A DNA stretch of 64,000 bases from Arenibacter echinorum (GCF_003259375.1 NZ_QLLN01000006.1:186001-250000); one strand, 5' to 3'. Counted from the stretch's first letter, positions 35,951 through 45,130 are shown. Numbers and translations are program-made. The notes: a model not told the origin generated them from the letters alone.

Positions 35951-35976
35951 GGCACTACACCGTTAAAAACAAAAAA
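35920..35976. repeat. Long palindrome at the repeat/tRNA junction
   Basis: 18-bp arms TTTTTTGTTTTTAACGGT (35920-35937) and ACCGTTAAAAACAAAAAA (35959-35976) are exact reverse complements. An inner hairpin AGTGCC-TAGC-GGCACT occupies 35941-35956. Confidence 0.8.
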
Positions 35977-36000
35977 TCCGATCACTTTCGTGATCGGATT
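35975..36000 (-). terminator. Rho-independent terminator of tRNA-Pro
   Basis: 10-bp arms AATCCGATCA and TGATCGGATT with a 6-base loop, followed on the minus strand by TTTTTTGTTTTT. It lies 5 bases beyond the CCA end of the tRNA. Confidence 0.88.
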
Positions 36001-36004
36001 CTCT

Positions 36005-36082
36005 TGGTCGGGGTGGCAGGATTCGAACCTGCGACCTCCGCGTCCCAAACGCGGCGCGATAACCGGGCTACGCTACACCCCG
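36005..36082 (-). tRNA. tRNA-Pro (anticodon TGG)
   Basis: A complete 78-nt cloverleaf with encoded CCA. The acceptor strand CGGGGTG pairs with CACCCCG; the anticodon arm is CCGCG-TTTGGGA-CGCGG, giving anticodon TGG; the variable loop AGGTC is followed by T-arm GCAGG-TTCGAAT-CCTGC. Discriminator A and CCA are present. Its first 10 bases also encode the last codons and stop of the GIY-YIG gene. It is followed by a strong terminator. Confidence 0.95.
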
Positions 36083-36312
36083 AAATGGTCATCTATAAAA
36101 CGTTTTGCTCCTCTTTTCTTTATACGTCGCTCCAAAATTAAGGCTTCCGAACGAGATAATACTTCCAGTTGCAAAACTAATTCCCAAGGGGTCCCACTCT
36201 TGGTAGAAGGAACAATCCCGAGGTTATGTCTTTTCAATCTCTTGTCAATATCCGTAGTCTGACCTACGTAATATCTTGAACGTTTCTCGCTATATAAAAT
36301 ATAAACGAACAT
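36073..36312 (-). CDS. Small GIY-YIG nuclease overlapping tRNA-Pro
   Basis: A 79-residue single-domain GIY-YIG endonuclease. The motifs are VYIL at 3-6, YYVG at 14-17, the catalytic Arg25 in KRLKRH, and Glu residues in the SRSEALILERRIKK helix (Glu56 and Glu61). The family includes UvrC N-terminal domains and homing endonucleases; the protein is short, with no added DNA-binding domain. Its final residues FGV and stop are encoded by the first 10 bases of tRNA-Pro, so RNase P cleavage of the tRNA would remove the stop codon. A tRNA-Pro-derived pseudo-tRNA lies 15 bases upstream of its start. The target is unknown; the flanking tRNA copies suggest it acts at tRNA genes. Confidence 0.85.
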   Translation of the reverse strand: MFVYILYSEKRSRYYVGQTTDIDKRLKRHNLGIVPSTKSGTPWELVLQLEVLSRSEALILERRIKKRGAKRFIDDHFGV

Positions 36313-36327
36313 ATAATAACTCTCTTT

Positions 36328-36402
36328 GGGGTGGTCACGCCCAAAGCGTGACGACCTCCGCGTCCCAAACGCGGCGCGATAACCGGGCTACGCTACACCC
36401 CG
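36328..36402 (-). pseudogene. Pseudo-tRNA-Pro with replaced T-arm, copy 2
   Basis: Bases 36352-36402 are identical to 36032-36082 of the true tRNA-Pro (51 of 51, offset exactly 320). The T-arm is replaced by a 19-nt hairpin GTCACGC-TTTGG-GCGTGAC (36334-36352), then CACCCC can still pair with the acceptor strand over 6 bp. No TTCGA and no CCA are present. It lies just before the GIY-YIG start codon and probably folds like a tRNA without functioning in translation. Confidence 0.8.
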
Positions 36403-36430
36403 AACTAGTTATCTATTTTCTTTCTTTCTT

Positions 36431-36516
36431 GAGGTGGTCACGCCTCAAGCGTGACGCCCTCCGCATCTCAAACTCGGTGCGATAATAACGCCTTGCGTTA
36501 CAAACCGGGCGAGACC
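36431..36516 (-). pseudogene. Degenerate pseudo-tRNA-Pro with replaced T-arm, copy 3
   Basis: Homology to tRNA-Pro is seen in GCCCGGTT, then after a 17-base D-loop insertion (TAACGC-AAG-GCGTTA hairpin) in TTATCGC and the anticodon-arm region CCGAGTTTGAGATGCGG. As in copy 2 the T-arm is replaced by GTCACGC-TTGAG-GCGTGAC and then CACCTC. The anticodon loop is altered. Confidence 0.7.
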
Positions 36517-36587
36517 TGCCAGGCTATAGGCGTTGGACGCTCCGAATAATCAATCGCAATGAAAAATACTATTGTTTTTTCGGACTG

Positions 36588-36595
36588 CAAATATA
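36588..36595 (-). promoter_or_regulatory. Probable -7 box for the pseudo-tRNA/GIY-YIG/tRNA unit
   Basis: The minus strand reads TATATTTG, an exact TAnnTTTG match, about 70 bases before pseudo-tRNA copy 3. No other box is seen between it and tRNA-Pro, so it may drive the entire cassette down to the terminator at 35975-36000. Confidence 0.5.
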
Positions 36596-36631
36596 GTATA
36601 ATCCTTCGAAATAAAAAGTAATGGGACATAA

Positions 36632-36662
36632 AAAAGGACACTAATATTTTTAGTGCCCTTTT
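36632..36662 (-). terminator. Terminator of the giant surface protein gene
   Basis: The arms AAAGG-A-CACTAA and TTAGTG-C-CCTTT pair with one mismatch around TATTT, within A/T tracts, 26 bases past the minus-strand stop codon. Confidence 0.75.
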
Positions 36663-36688
36663 CATGGAAAATACAGGTAATAATTCCG

Positions 36689-39600
36689 TTATCTATACAG
36701 GGTGAAATGACCCATAAACTGTTGTTTATCCTCATCATTGGCGTTTACTTCATACCAATAATCTCCTGAGGGTACGGCCTTACCGTCGTAATTACCGTCC
36801 CACCCGGATACTTGGTCCAAAATCGCCACTACCCTACCATATCGATCATAGATCTTAACTTCAATATTAGGGAAGTAATCCCTATTTCCTGGATACCACT
36901 CATCATTCATATTATCCCCATTTGGGGTAAAGAAATTGGGAACTACCAACATACCCGTAAATTTGAATGGAATAGAAATTGTAGCCTCGCAACCCATACG
37001 ATCCACTACCCTGACCTCAACATTGGTATCTTGGTTGGATAAAAACACATTCTCTGCACCATAAGAATCTCCTTGAAAGAAATATTCGTAATCGCCGAAG
37101 CCTCCCGTAGCCGTTGCAGTAACCTCATTTGGACCAGTTTTTATAGCAGTCAAGGTCAAAGGTTCATAGGCATCCACGGTGAAGTCCACCGAGGTGGCAC
37201 ATCCATTTTCATGATAAATATAAACAGTATGATCGCCTGCTGCCAAATCCCCAAATGTAGTCTGGGTATTGGCCAAGCTCATGTCATCCACATCCAGTGA
37301 AAATAAAAGTTTTGACATTAAACTCGAATCCGTCATTCGAATCCTAACGGTACTGTTTGGAAAAATTCCCTCACATCCATATTCAACGATAGGCTCAGCA
37401 CTTAGGTCAACACCGATCATGATAGGGACAACCGCATTTGTCTCACAACCCATGGAATCGCGAATAAACACTACATAAGTTTCTCCGCCCATTAGGTTAT
37501 CGAAAAACAAGGCATCGTTTCTAACAAAAACTTCGTCCCCTACGGAATTAGGTCCAATAATCTTGGTTTCATAATATTCCACACCGCTTAGGGTATCCAC
37601 AAAGGGTGTTCCTCCCATCATGGTCAGCTGTGCAGAACCGTCGGAAGCCATAATACAGGTTTCCGGGGTGGTATCCACGTTGGCCACTACCAATTCTTCG
37701 GGCTCCGTAATGGTGACTTCCTGTAAAATATTACATCCCAGCTCGTCCTGTACTATTATCTCGTAGGTACCAGGTGGTAAATCCGTAAAAGTGAAAGAAT
37801 TTGGATTCAATGGATCTTCACCTTCAAAGAATTCACTTAAAGTATCGGATATGGAAAAACGAATTTTTCCAGTACCACCGCTAGCCTCTATAATGACCTG
37901 ACCATTTACATCCCCATAACAACTAACAGGGACCATTTCCAAACGATCCAATATCAATGGATCTTTGGGAGTTATCAAAATTTCCCCGGAAATAGCAGTA
38001 CATCCCAGACTAGTGGCATAAACATAGTAAGATCCCGGTGGCAAATCCCTAAAGATACCGGAACTTTGAGCCCCCCTTACAATATCTGTAACAATAGGGA
38101 GTCTGGGGACACTAGGAGTTCCACTATCCAAAATATTATTTACTAATGTATAAACATAATTTCCTACCCCTCCAAAGGCCTCAGACCGCACTATACCAGT
38201 TGGTTGTCCGGCACATTTAATATTGGCATCCACCAGATCAAGGGCTATAACCAAGGGTAAAGCCGGGTCAAGATTAATTTCATTCGATTTCTGTTCAGGA
38301 CAACCATTGCCATTTTGTACATCAAATTGGTATGGCCCTGGATTAAGATTTACATCGGGTACAATAATCTCAACGGTAATTACACCTATTCCTCCGAAAG
38401 AAACAAAAGGATCCGTAGTGCCAGACCTGCGGTAGAAATACTCCATTCCAGCAATTGGATTGGCTATAGTCAGTTCCATACGGCCCTCATCCCCACAACC
38501 AGGTGCCAAAGTCTCTACTAGGTCGGCATCTACCGGCAGCGGATCTTGGATAAAAACTGGTAGTGTCGTAAAACTACATCCCCAGCCGTCATAGACTACT
38601 ATGGTATAATTTCCTGTTGGCAGGTTAGGAAATATAGCTGACTCCTGTAGACCACTGGTGTTTAAAATATTGCCAGAGGTATCCAACCTGTTCAACTGGA
38701 ACAGGTACTCCTCACCATCCCCGTTAATATCCTCTCCACCACTTATATTATAAGCCTCAATTATTCCATCATTTGATCCAGGGCAGAGCAATGGCTGTAC
38801 AATTCTAATATCGGCAGCAATCGGCACAGGTGGGTTAATAATGAAATCTTCCATAACCACACACCCACCAGAATCCTGGATACCTACACGATAAGTCCCG
38901 CTTATTAAATCACTGAATACATTATTGCTGGAAAAGGAAGCAATCATAAGGTATACCCCCGGAGCAGTTTCCATTTCCAATTGATACTCGTAGCCTCCCC
39001 AGCCACCATCACCTGAAACGGTTATTTCACCCCTACCAGGGATAAAACAGGTTACATCCGCAGTTTGAGCTGGTGAAGGATCCAAAGGTCTATCCGGTCC
39101 GTGTACCGTAGTTGTGTTACTAACGGTATCACAAAATGGACTATCTACTGCTTCTACACGTACCAATAAGTTGCCAGCAGGCACTCCTACAATTATTTCA
39201 GGGCTATTAATTGGATTGGCCGTATCAAAACTTCCGGTAACTCCTGTGCTGGTCTCCACACCTGCGGCATCACGGGAAAATACTTCATAGCTATAAACAC
39301 CTATATAATTATTGACTTCAATACTAATTTCCCCATCAGATCCATTAAAACAGGTTACTGGTTTCACTTCATTAATAACAGCCTCTATAAGGTTATAATC
39401 CGGCACATTGTATGTTGGAGTAACAAACAAACAGCCGCCATTGGCTATATCTCTCACAGCAAAAATATAATCTCCAGGTGTATCCAAATCCCAAATTAGC
39501 CTATCAGCACCGCTGGTAAGTCGCTCTGGTTGTGAGCCCAAAGGCAATATTTCAATTCCGTAGTTTCCTGGGCCCTGGTCTATAATAATCTCAACTGTAC

Positions 39601-42600
39601 TGGCCATTACACCAGATCCCGAAGCATCACAGGTAATAGGGGTTAGCTCGTTAAAACTAAAGGTTAGTCCGGAAGGAGGAGCTAAATTGACCGTATCGGT
39701 AATTTCACAACCATTATTATCCCTTATAGTAACAATTATGGTTTGAGGTCCACCATCATCAATAATCTCAAAAGTATTACTACTCTGGAAATTGGTCCCA
39801 TCGAATACAGGGCTACCATCATTTATACTGTAAGTATATGGTCCTGTACCTGTAAGTGCACCGGTACCATCCCCATTGGTATCCGCATATGCGGTTATTG
39901 TTGTGGTATTAAAGGTATTGCTAGACGGATTACAGGTAAAGGGAGGAGCTGTTGCCGCCCCCATCAATGCTGTAGGTTCAATAATATTCGCAGGCACTCG
40001 TGCTGATGTACACCCTCTGCTGGACACCACCTCAACTTGATAGTTGTCAGCAGTTAAATTGTCGAAAATAGCATCGGCCTGACTCACCACTAAGGTATTG
40101 GAACTATCGTACAAATTATAAACAAAAGGTCCGTCAGTAGCGGATGCCGCTACCAAATCCACCGAAATACTACCATCAGCACTTCCGAAACACGAAATAT
40201 CTTCGGTTAGCACAGAATCTATTATTGGTTGATCCACCGTAATAATTTCTACTACCGCGGTATCCTCACATAATGGAATAGTATTGGAACTTCTATCTGT
40301 TACGGTTATGGTATAATTCCCAGGAGGTAAGGTGGTAAACAATGGATCGTCAGATTGACTTACCACGAAACCGGCCCCATCATCCAAAACATAATCAAAA
40401 TCCCCACTACCTCCAGAAGTCACAACGGTAATGGTACCATCGGCATTGTTACAGGAAGGCTCCGCGGTTGCACTAGCGGTTATTGAAAAGAAATCGTATA
40501 CTTCAAAAGTATTGGTTGCGGTACATCCATTACCATCCCTTACGGTCATGGTATAAGTACCTGGATTAGGAACAATAAAATTAGGGCTATTTTGAAATCC
40601 GCCACCAATGTCATACTGAAAAGTAGTTTCCGGTGCAGGACCACTATTTAATGGCGAAGTAACGGCTACATTATAAGAGGCCACCACAAAACATTGATTG
40701 GTAACATCAATGGTAGGTGCCGCAACTCCTGGATCCTCCAAAATGGTCACAGTAGCGAAAGAACTACAACCACTGGCATCCTGTACATAAACATCATAAT
40801 CCCCTGGAAGCAACTCATAGTCAGTAGTTCCAGAATAAGCTCCCACTGGTGTTGTGGTAGGAACTACAGAATATTGGTAAGGCCCAGTTCCCCCAACGCC
40901 CCGTATAACTAAATATCCGTTTGGATCATTACAATTGGCATTGGTATTACTATCAACGTTAATTGTGGGTATATCTTGGGCAATAATTGCCTGTGCACTA
41001 GTAGTACAGCCCGAAGCTACATCTTCTACCAACACACGGTAATTACCGGGAGGCAAGTTGGTAATCTGTCCTGTATATGGAGTACCCGGAACATAAGCTG
41101 GCACTGCAATGAGTGCAGTAGGTGCAACTATGGCGCCGGTGGTGACATTGATAACGGTAATTTCCAATTGCGTACCGGTATATTCCTCAACTTCATAATT
41201 AAATATTCCGTTTCCAGAAACGTCACAAGAAGCTGAAGTAGCAGTAGCTGTTGCGATAAAAGTAAGCAATGGACCACTTACAGGAGGAATTTCCTGCTGA
41301 TAGGTACAAAGCGTTACCCTATCATAAACTTCAACTGTATAGGCTACTCCGTAGATAATTCCATTTGCCGCATAACTAAAGGTGTGGGAAGTAGCGCCAG
41401 ATGCCATACTAAAAAAGCCTGAAGGATCGCCCAACACTCTTATATCATATTCTCCCGAACCACCGGCAATATTAACAGTATAAGTAAAGCCATCCGCACT
41501 GGGATCACAGCTAACTGGCAATGGTGGTGGAACAGGGGTTATTGTTAGCCCTGTATGGCCCAAGGTAACCGCATCCCTATCCTCACAACCGGATGCATCC
41601 CTAGTAATTACAGTGTATTCCCCTTCAGGTAAATTGGTGAAACTATGGGTGGCACTAGCAGTATTTACAACTGGACCGACCACGTTTCCGTTAACATCCA
41701 ACAAAGTATAGGTATAAGGAGCTACACCATTGACATTACCAGTAACATCAATGCTTCCAGTAACCACTCCCGCAGCACAGGTAGCATCATTTGGCACCAC
41801 CGTGGCATCCACTCCCGGATCTGGAGGTCCTACAGTAAAATCGACATCTATAAAACACCCTCTGCTATCCCTAACATAATAGGTGTAATTTCCTGGGGAA
41901 AGGTTCCCGTATACGGCCTGATTGGTGTATGTAATACCATCAATACTATAGGCGTATGGAGCCACCCCTACCGTGGTATCCGGTATAAGGCGCACTACCC
42001 CGGTATTGGGATCGTCACAACGGGGGTCGGTAACATCGGCAGATGCTGCTATTATATCCGTTGGGCTTATGGTTACCACATTGGTTTCCACCACACAACC
42101 ATTGCCGTCTGTAATTTGGAACTGATAAGTCCCTGGACTTGGGGTTGTATATACAAAACTACTTCCTGCAATAGGTGTAGTAAGTCCATATCCCCCTCCA
42201 TTAATATTCACTGCATAATTGGCATAAGGTGGATTTCCATTGCCAATATTGACCCGAATATCGGCATCACCTGCTCCTGGTACCAAGCTACAGGTAAGTT
42301 CTTTTTGTATGCTTACAGTAGAAGTAGTCTGTGGCCTTATATTCCTAACAACATCATCCATACAGTTATTTCCGTCCCTTACCTGAACGGTATGGTTGCC
42401 TGGGGTAAGACCGCCAAAACTTGCACTGGCACCACCTGCTACCCAAGGCCCATTATCTATTCGGTACTCGTAGTTTCCATCTCCACCACTAGCGTTGACC
42501 ACCATGGTTGTGGCATTGGAACTATCAAAACAAAAATCCGAAGCTCCAGTATCCTCCACCAAAGTAGGTGCCGTTAACTGAGTAAAAGTATAACTTGAGG

Positions 42601-45130
42601 AAGCAGTACAACCACCTCCATCTTCAACAGTTATAGTGTATGGTCCGGAATCATCGGTTAAACCTGTAAAATTAGGATTGCTCCTTGGACCAACACTAGT
42701 ACCGTTTGGTCTTGTAAGGGTATACTGAAATCCGCCCCATCCACCGGAAGCATTTCCATTAACCGCACCCCTATTGTTATTCTGACAACTCATATCGGTC
42801 CATATAGGAGATATGGCCAAGGGAGTTGATGGTTCTGCAATTGTTAGGGTCGCCGTATCAACGCAATTGGTATCTTCATCCGTAACCGTTATGGTATAGG
42901 AACCAGCACTTAGTCCACCTACAGAAACTATATTGGAGGTCTGCCCCGTTACTACAGGATTTGCATCTATTTGATACCTATAAGTTCCATTAAATCCGTC
43001 CACTATAAATCGGCCTGCCCCATCACTATCCCCAAAACAGGTTACATTGGTCAACAACTGACTGGCAACCCCAATAGAACTAATATCGGTTATGGCAAAA
43101 CTTTCAGTATAATTACAACCCGCAGAATCGGTTACTCTAAAGGTATAACTACCAAGACCCAAGCCGGTGAAAGTATTGGATCCACCATTATTTACACTGG
43201 TCGGGGCTATAATTTCATAAGTGCTTATGGCCGCACCTCCTGTTACCGCTAAGGAAACAGATGCCGTACCTGTGGCACAATCTATACTGGATACCGTAAA
43301 ATCGATATCCGTAGGTTTGTTCAACGGACTAAAAACAATGGCAGGTAAGGTAGAAACACAACCATTAGCATCGCGTATCTGCGGGGAATATGTTCCTGCG
43401 GAAATTCCATTAAAGACCGTATTGTTCAGAATGAAGCCAGACCCAATACTATACTCATATGGGCCTACACCTCCACTAACTCCCGAAAAGGTAATCTGAC
43501 CCCCATTTTCATTTAAACAAGTCGGGGTTTGGGTGACATTGGCACTTCCTAAAATCGTAGAAGGGGTACCTATGGTTCTACTAACGGCCGGAGTGGTACA
43601 TGAAAAAGTATCTTGCTGATACCTTATTACTATATTGTAATTGCCTGGTGCCAAATTGGAAAAAACATTACTGTTCTGAAACGTACCACCATTATTAATA
43701 CTGTATTCCAGGTTATAACCATTACTATTGGTAACATTTACACTAATGCTTCCGTTGTTGGACCCCCCGCAATTGGCGTCCACAGAACTGATATTGTATA
43801 CTGGAGGTGGTATATTCTCTACATCAACCGCTGCATTTTTGGTACATCCATTGGCATCTCTTACCACTATATTATAGGTACCGGGACTACTAACAGTATG
43901 TGTGGTTGAAGTTCCGAAACTCCCCCCGAAGGCACCTCCATTTACATTATATTGATATGGTCCTGTACCACCACTTGCATCTATGGTGATATCCACAGAA
44001 GTAGCGCCGCAACCAAAACTGTCGGTCGCAAATGCAGTGGCATCTACAGGAACAAGTCCAGCACCTATTGTAATTGGATTTCCATTAATAGTACTTATGG
44101 TCTGGGTACAACTGCTACCTGCCTGAACCGATACCGAATAGGTACCTGCCCCAAGATTATTAAAGGTATGGGTATTTGAACCATTTGGACCGAAGGTATT
44201 CATGGTAACACCGTTTCTTATTAACCTATAGCTATAAAATCCGGGTACTCCAGAAATGTTAATACTTATACTACCCTTATCACCACTACAGATGATATCT
44301 ACCATGGAAACCGCCACAGTCATATCTACTTCGCTTATGGTTACGGTTTGGGACGGGAAAACACATGCACTTGGGGAGGCGTTCTTTAAACGCGTATACA
44401 CCTGATAATTGCCAGGCGTAAATATATCGAAATACGGATTGTCCTGATAAGGTCCTGCAGCAGAATTAAGACTGTATTCGTAGCCAGCAGGTACATTGGT
44501 AACCTCTACCCTTCCTGGATTACCACAAATAATATTCTGGGTACTAAGTTGAGGATTCAAGGGATTGGAAGAAACCCTAAAATAATAAAAGGCTCCTGAC
44601 CCTACCCTAACGCGATATTCCCCCGCAACGGAGGGATCACTGGCATCAAGGAAATAAGTTGCACTTGTTACTGCCGGCCCATAACAACTATTATCCTTTA
44701 CGGGACAGGTGTCGGTTCCTACAAAAACACAGCTCGACGAAAGTTTCTGCCAAGTAATGGTGCCGGATCCGCTTACTGAAACAGTTCTATCATCACCAGT
44801 TCCACATAGAAAAAATTTGGCCAAGGTGCTACCATCGTTGGTACAGGTTACCTGTTCATTGGCACCATTGATGATTGTAGCAAACATCATTGGACTAGAA
44901 GTCACATCAATTGCATCCTCTTCGTTAGTATTATTTATGGAACTCTCCAGAAGGCTATTCTCCTGGGGTTGTTCAACAGCAATCTCTGATGCATTTATAT
45001 TTTCGACCGCAGATGAAACATCCGCTATAAACTCATAAACTATAGAGTTTGCCTTCGAGGCACTAAACACAATGCTTAGTGCTAGCAGCAGTAGGGCATA
45101 ATAAATATACCGTGGTTTTTTCGGGAGCAT
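36689..45130 (-). CDS. Giant SprB-repeat surface protein with T9SS type B sorting domain
   Basis: A 2,813-residue exported protein. A signal-type hydrophobic segment (about residues 8-28, YIYYALLLLALSIVFSA) is followed by a Cys-containing domain to about 200, then roughly 25-30 imperfect repeats of about 80-100 residues of the SprB/PKD type, each with a core such as GGxGPYxYxI, LxPGxYxIxVxDxxGC. The last 90 residues, with PNFFTPNGDNMNDEW and WDGNYDGKAVPSGDYWYEV, form the gliding-motility-associated C-terminal domain, the type B signal of the type IX secretion system. It is thus a cell-surface adhesin-like protein, related in architecture to the gliding adhesin SprB. No enzyme domain is seen. 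It is not likely to be sprB itself, since the neighbouring genes are unrelated. Confidence 0.9.
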   Translation of the reverse strand: MLPKKPRYIYYALLLLALSIVFSASKANSIVYEFIADVSSAVENINASEIAVEQPQENSLLESSINNTNEEDAIDVTSSPMMFATIINGANEQVTCTNDGSTLAKFFLCGTGDDRTVSVSGSGTITWQKLSSSCVFVGTDTCPVKDNSCYGPAVTSATYFLDASDPSVAGEYRVRVGSGAFYYFRVSSNPLNPQLSTQNIICGNPGRVEVTNVPAGYEYSLNSAAGPYQDNPYFDIFTPGNYQVYTRLKNASPSACVFPSQTVTISEVDMTVAVSMVDIICSGDKGSISINISGVPGFYSYRLIRNGVTMNTFGPNGSNTHTFNNLGAGTYSVSVQAGSSCTQTISTINGNPITIGAGLVPVDATAFATDSFGCGATSVDITIDASGGTGPYQYNVNGGAFGGSFGTSTTHTVSSPGTYNIVVRDANGCTKNAAVDVENIPPPVYNISSVDANCGGSNNGSISVNVTNSNGYNLEYSINNGGTFQNSNVFSNLAPGNYNIVIRYQQDTFSCTTPAVSRTIGTPSTILGSANVTQTPTCLNENGGQITFSGVSGGVGPYEYSIGSGFILNNTVFNGISAGTYSPQIRDANGCVSTLPAIVFSPLNKPTDIDFTVSSIDCATGTASVSLAVTGGAAISTYEIIAPTSVNNGGSNTFTGLGLGSYTFRVTDSAGCNYTESFAITDISSIGVASQLLTNVTCFGDSDGAGRFIVDGFNGTYRYQIDANPVVTGQTSNIVSVGGLSAGSYTITVTDEDTNCVDTATLTIAEPSTPLAISPIWTDMSCQNNNRGAVNGNASGGWGGFQYTLTRPNGTSVGPRSNPNFTGLTDDSGPYTITVEDGGGCTASSSYTFTQLTAPTLVEDTGASDFCFDSSNATTMVVNASGGDGNYEYRIDNGPWVAGGASASFGGLTPGNHTVQVRDGNNCMDDVVRNIRPQTTSTVSIQKELTCSLVPGAGDADIRVNIGNGNPPYANYAVNINGGGYGLTTPIAGSSFVYTTPSPGTYQFQITDGNGCVVETNVVTISPTDIIAASADVTDPRCDDPNTGVVRLIPDTTVGVAPYAYSIDGITYTNQAVYGNLSPGNYTYYVRDSRGCFIDVDFTVGPPDPGVDATVVPNDATCAAGVVTGSIDVTGNVNGVAPYTYTLLDVNGNVVGPVVNTASATHSFTNLPEGEYTVITRDASGCEDRDAVTLGHTGLTITPVPPPLPVSCDPSADGFTYTVNIAGGSGEYDIRVLGDPSGFFSMASGATSHTFSYAANGIIYGVAYTVEVYDRVTLCTYQQEIPPVSGPLLTFIATATATSASCDVSGNGIFNYEVEEYTGTQLEITVINVTTGAIVAPTALIAVPAYVPGTPYTGQITNLPPGNYRVLVEDVASGCTTSAQAIIAQDIPTINVDSNTNANCNDPNGYLVIRGVGGTGPYQYSVVPTTTPVGAYSGTTDYELLPGDYDVYVQDASGCSSFATVTILEDPGVAAPTIDVTNQCFVVASYNVAVTSPLNSGPAPETTFQYDIGGGFQNSPNFIVPNPGTYTMTVRDGNGCTATNTFEVYDFFSITASATAEPSCNNADGTITVVTSGGSGDFDYVLDDGAGFVVSQSDDPLFTTLPPGNYTITVTDRSSNTIPLCEDTAVVEIITVDQPIIDSVLTEDISCFGSADGSISVDLVAASATDGPFVYNLYDSSNTLVVSQADAIFDNLTADNYQVEVVSSRGCTSARVPANIIEPTALMGAATAPPFTCNPSSNTFNTTTITAYADTNGDGTGALTGTGPYTYSINDGSPVFDGTNFQSSNTFEIIDDGGPQTIIVTIRDNNGCEITDTVNLAPPSGLTFSFNELTPITCDASGSGVMASTVEIIIDQGPGNYGIEILPLGSQPERLTSGADRLIWDLDTPGDYIFAVRDIANGGCLFVTPTYNVPDYNLIEAVINEVKPVTCFNGSDGEISIEVNNYIGVYSYEVFSRDAAGVETSTGVTGSFDTANPINSPEIIVGVPAGNLLVRVEAVDSPFCDTVSNTTTVHGPDRPLDPSPAQTADVTCFIPGRGEITVSGDGGWGGYEYQLEMETAPGVYLMIASFSSNNVFSDLISGTYRVGIQDSGGCVVMEDFIINPPVPIAADIRIVQPLLCPGSNDGIIEAYNISGGEDINGDGEEYLFQLNRLDTSGNILNTSGLQESAIFPNLPTGNYTIVVYDGWGCSFTTLPVFIQDPLPVDADLVETLAPGCGDEGRMELTIANPIAGMEYFYRRSGTTDPFVSFGGIGVITVEIIVPDVNLNPGPYQFDVQNGNGCPEQKSNEINLDPALPLVIALDLVDANIKCAGQPTGIVRSEAFGGVGNYVYTLVNNILDSGTPSVPRLPIVTDIVRGAQSSGIFRDLPPGSYYVYATSLGCTAISGEILITPKDPLILDRLEMVPVSCYGDVNGQVIIEASGGTGKIRFSISDTLSEFFEGEDPLNPNSFTFTDLPPGTYEIIVQDELGCNILQEVTITEPEELVVANVDTTPETCIMASDGSAQLTMMGGTPFVDTLSGVEYYETKIIGPNSVGDEVFVRNDALFFDNLMGGETYVVFIRDSMGCETNAVVPIMIGVDLSAEPIVEYGCEGIFPNSTVRIRMTDSSLMSKLLFSLDVDDMSLANTQTTFGDLAAGDHTVYIYHENGCATSVDFTVDAYEPLTLTAIKTGPNEVTATATGGFGDYEYFFQGDSYGAENVFLSNQDTNVEVRVVDRMGCEATISIPFKFTGMLVVPNFFTPNGDNMNDEWYPGNRDYFPNIEVKIYDRYGRVVAILDQVSGWDGNYDGKAVPSGDYWYEVNANDEDKQQFMGHFTLYR

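Noticed and set aside
36276..36485. Plus-strand frame across the pseudo-tRNAs
   Set aside because: It is antisense to tRNA-derived sequence and the GIY-YIG start; no protein features.
41645..42577. A 310-codon plus-strand frame inside the giant surface protein gene
   Set aside because: It is antisense to the repetitive SprB-repeat gene, has no domain features, and its composition (Ile, Ser, Tyr, Cys rich) follows from the complementary codons.
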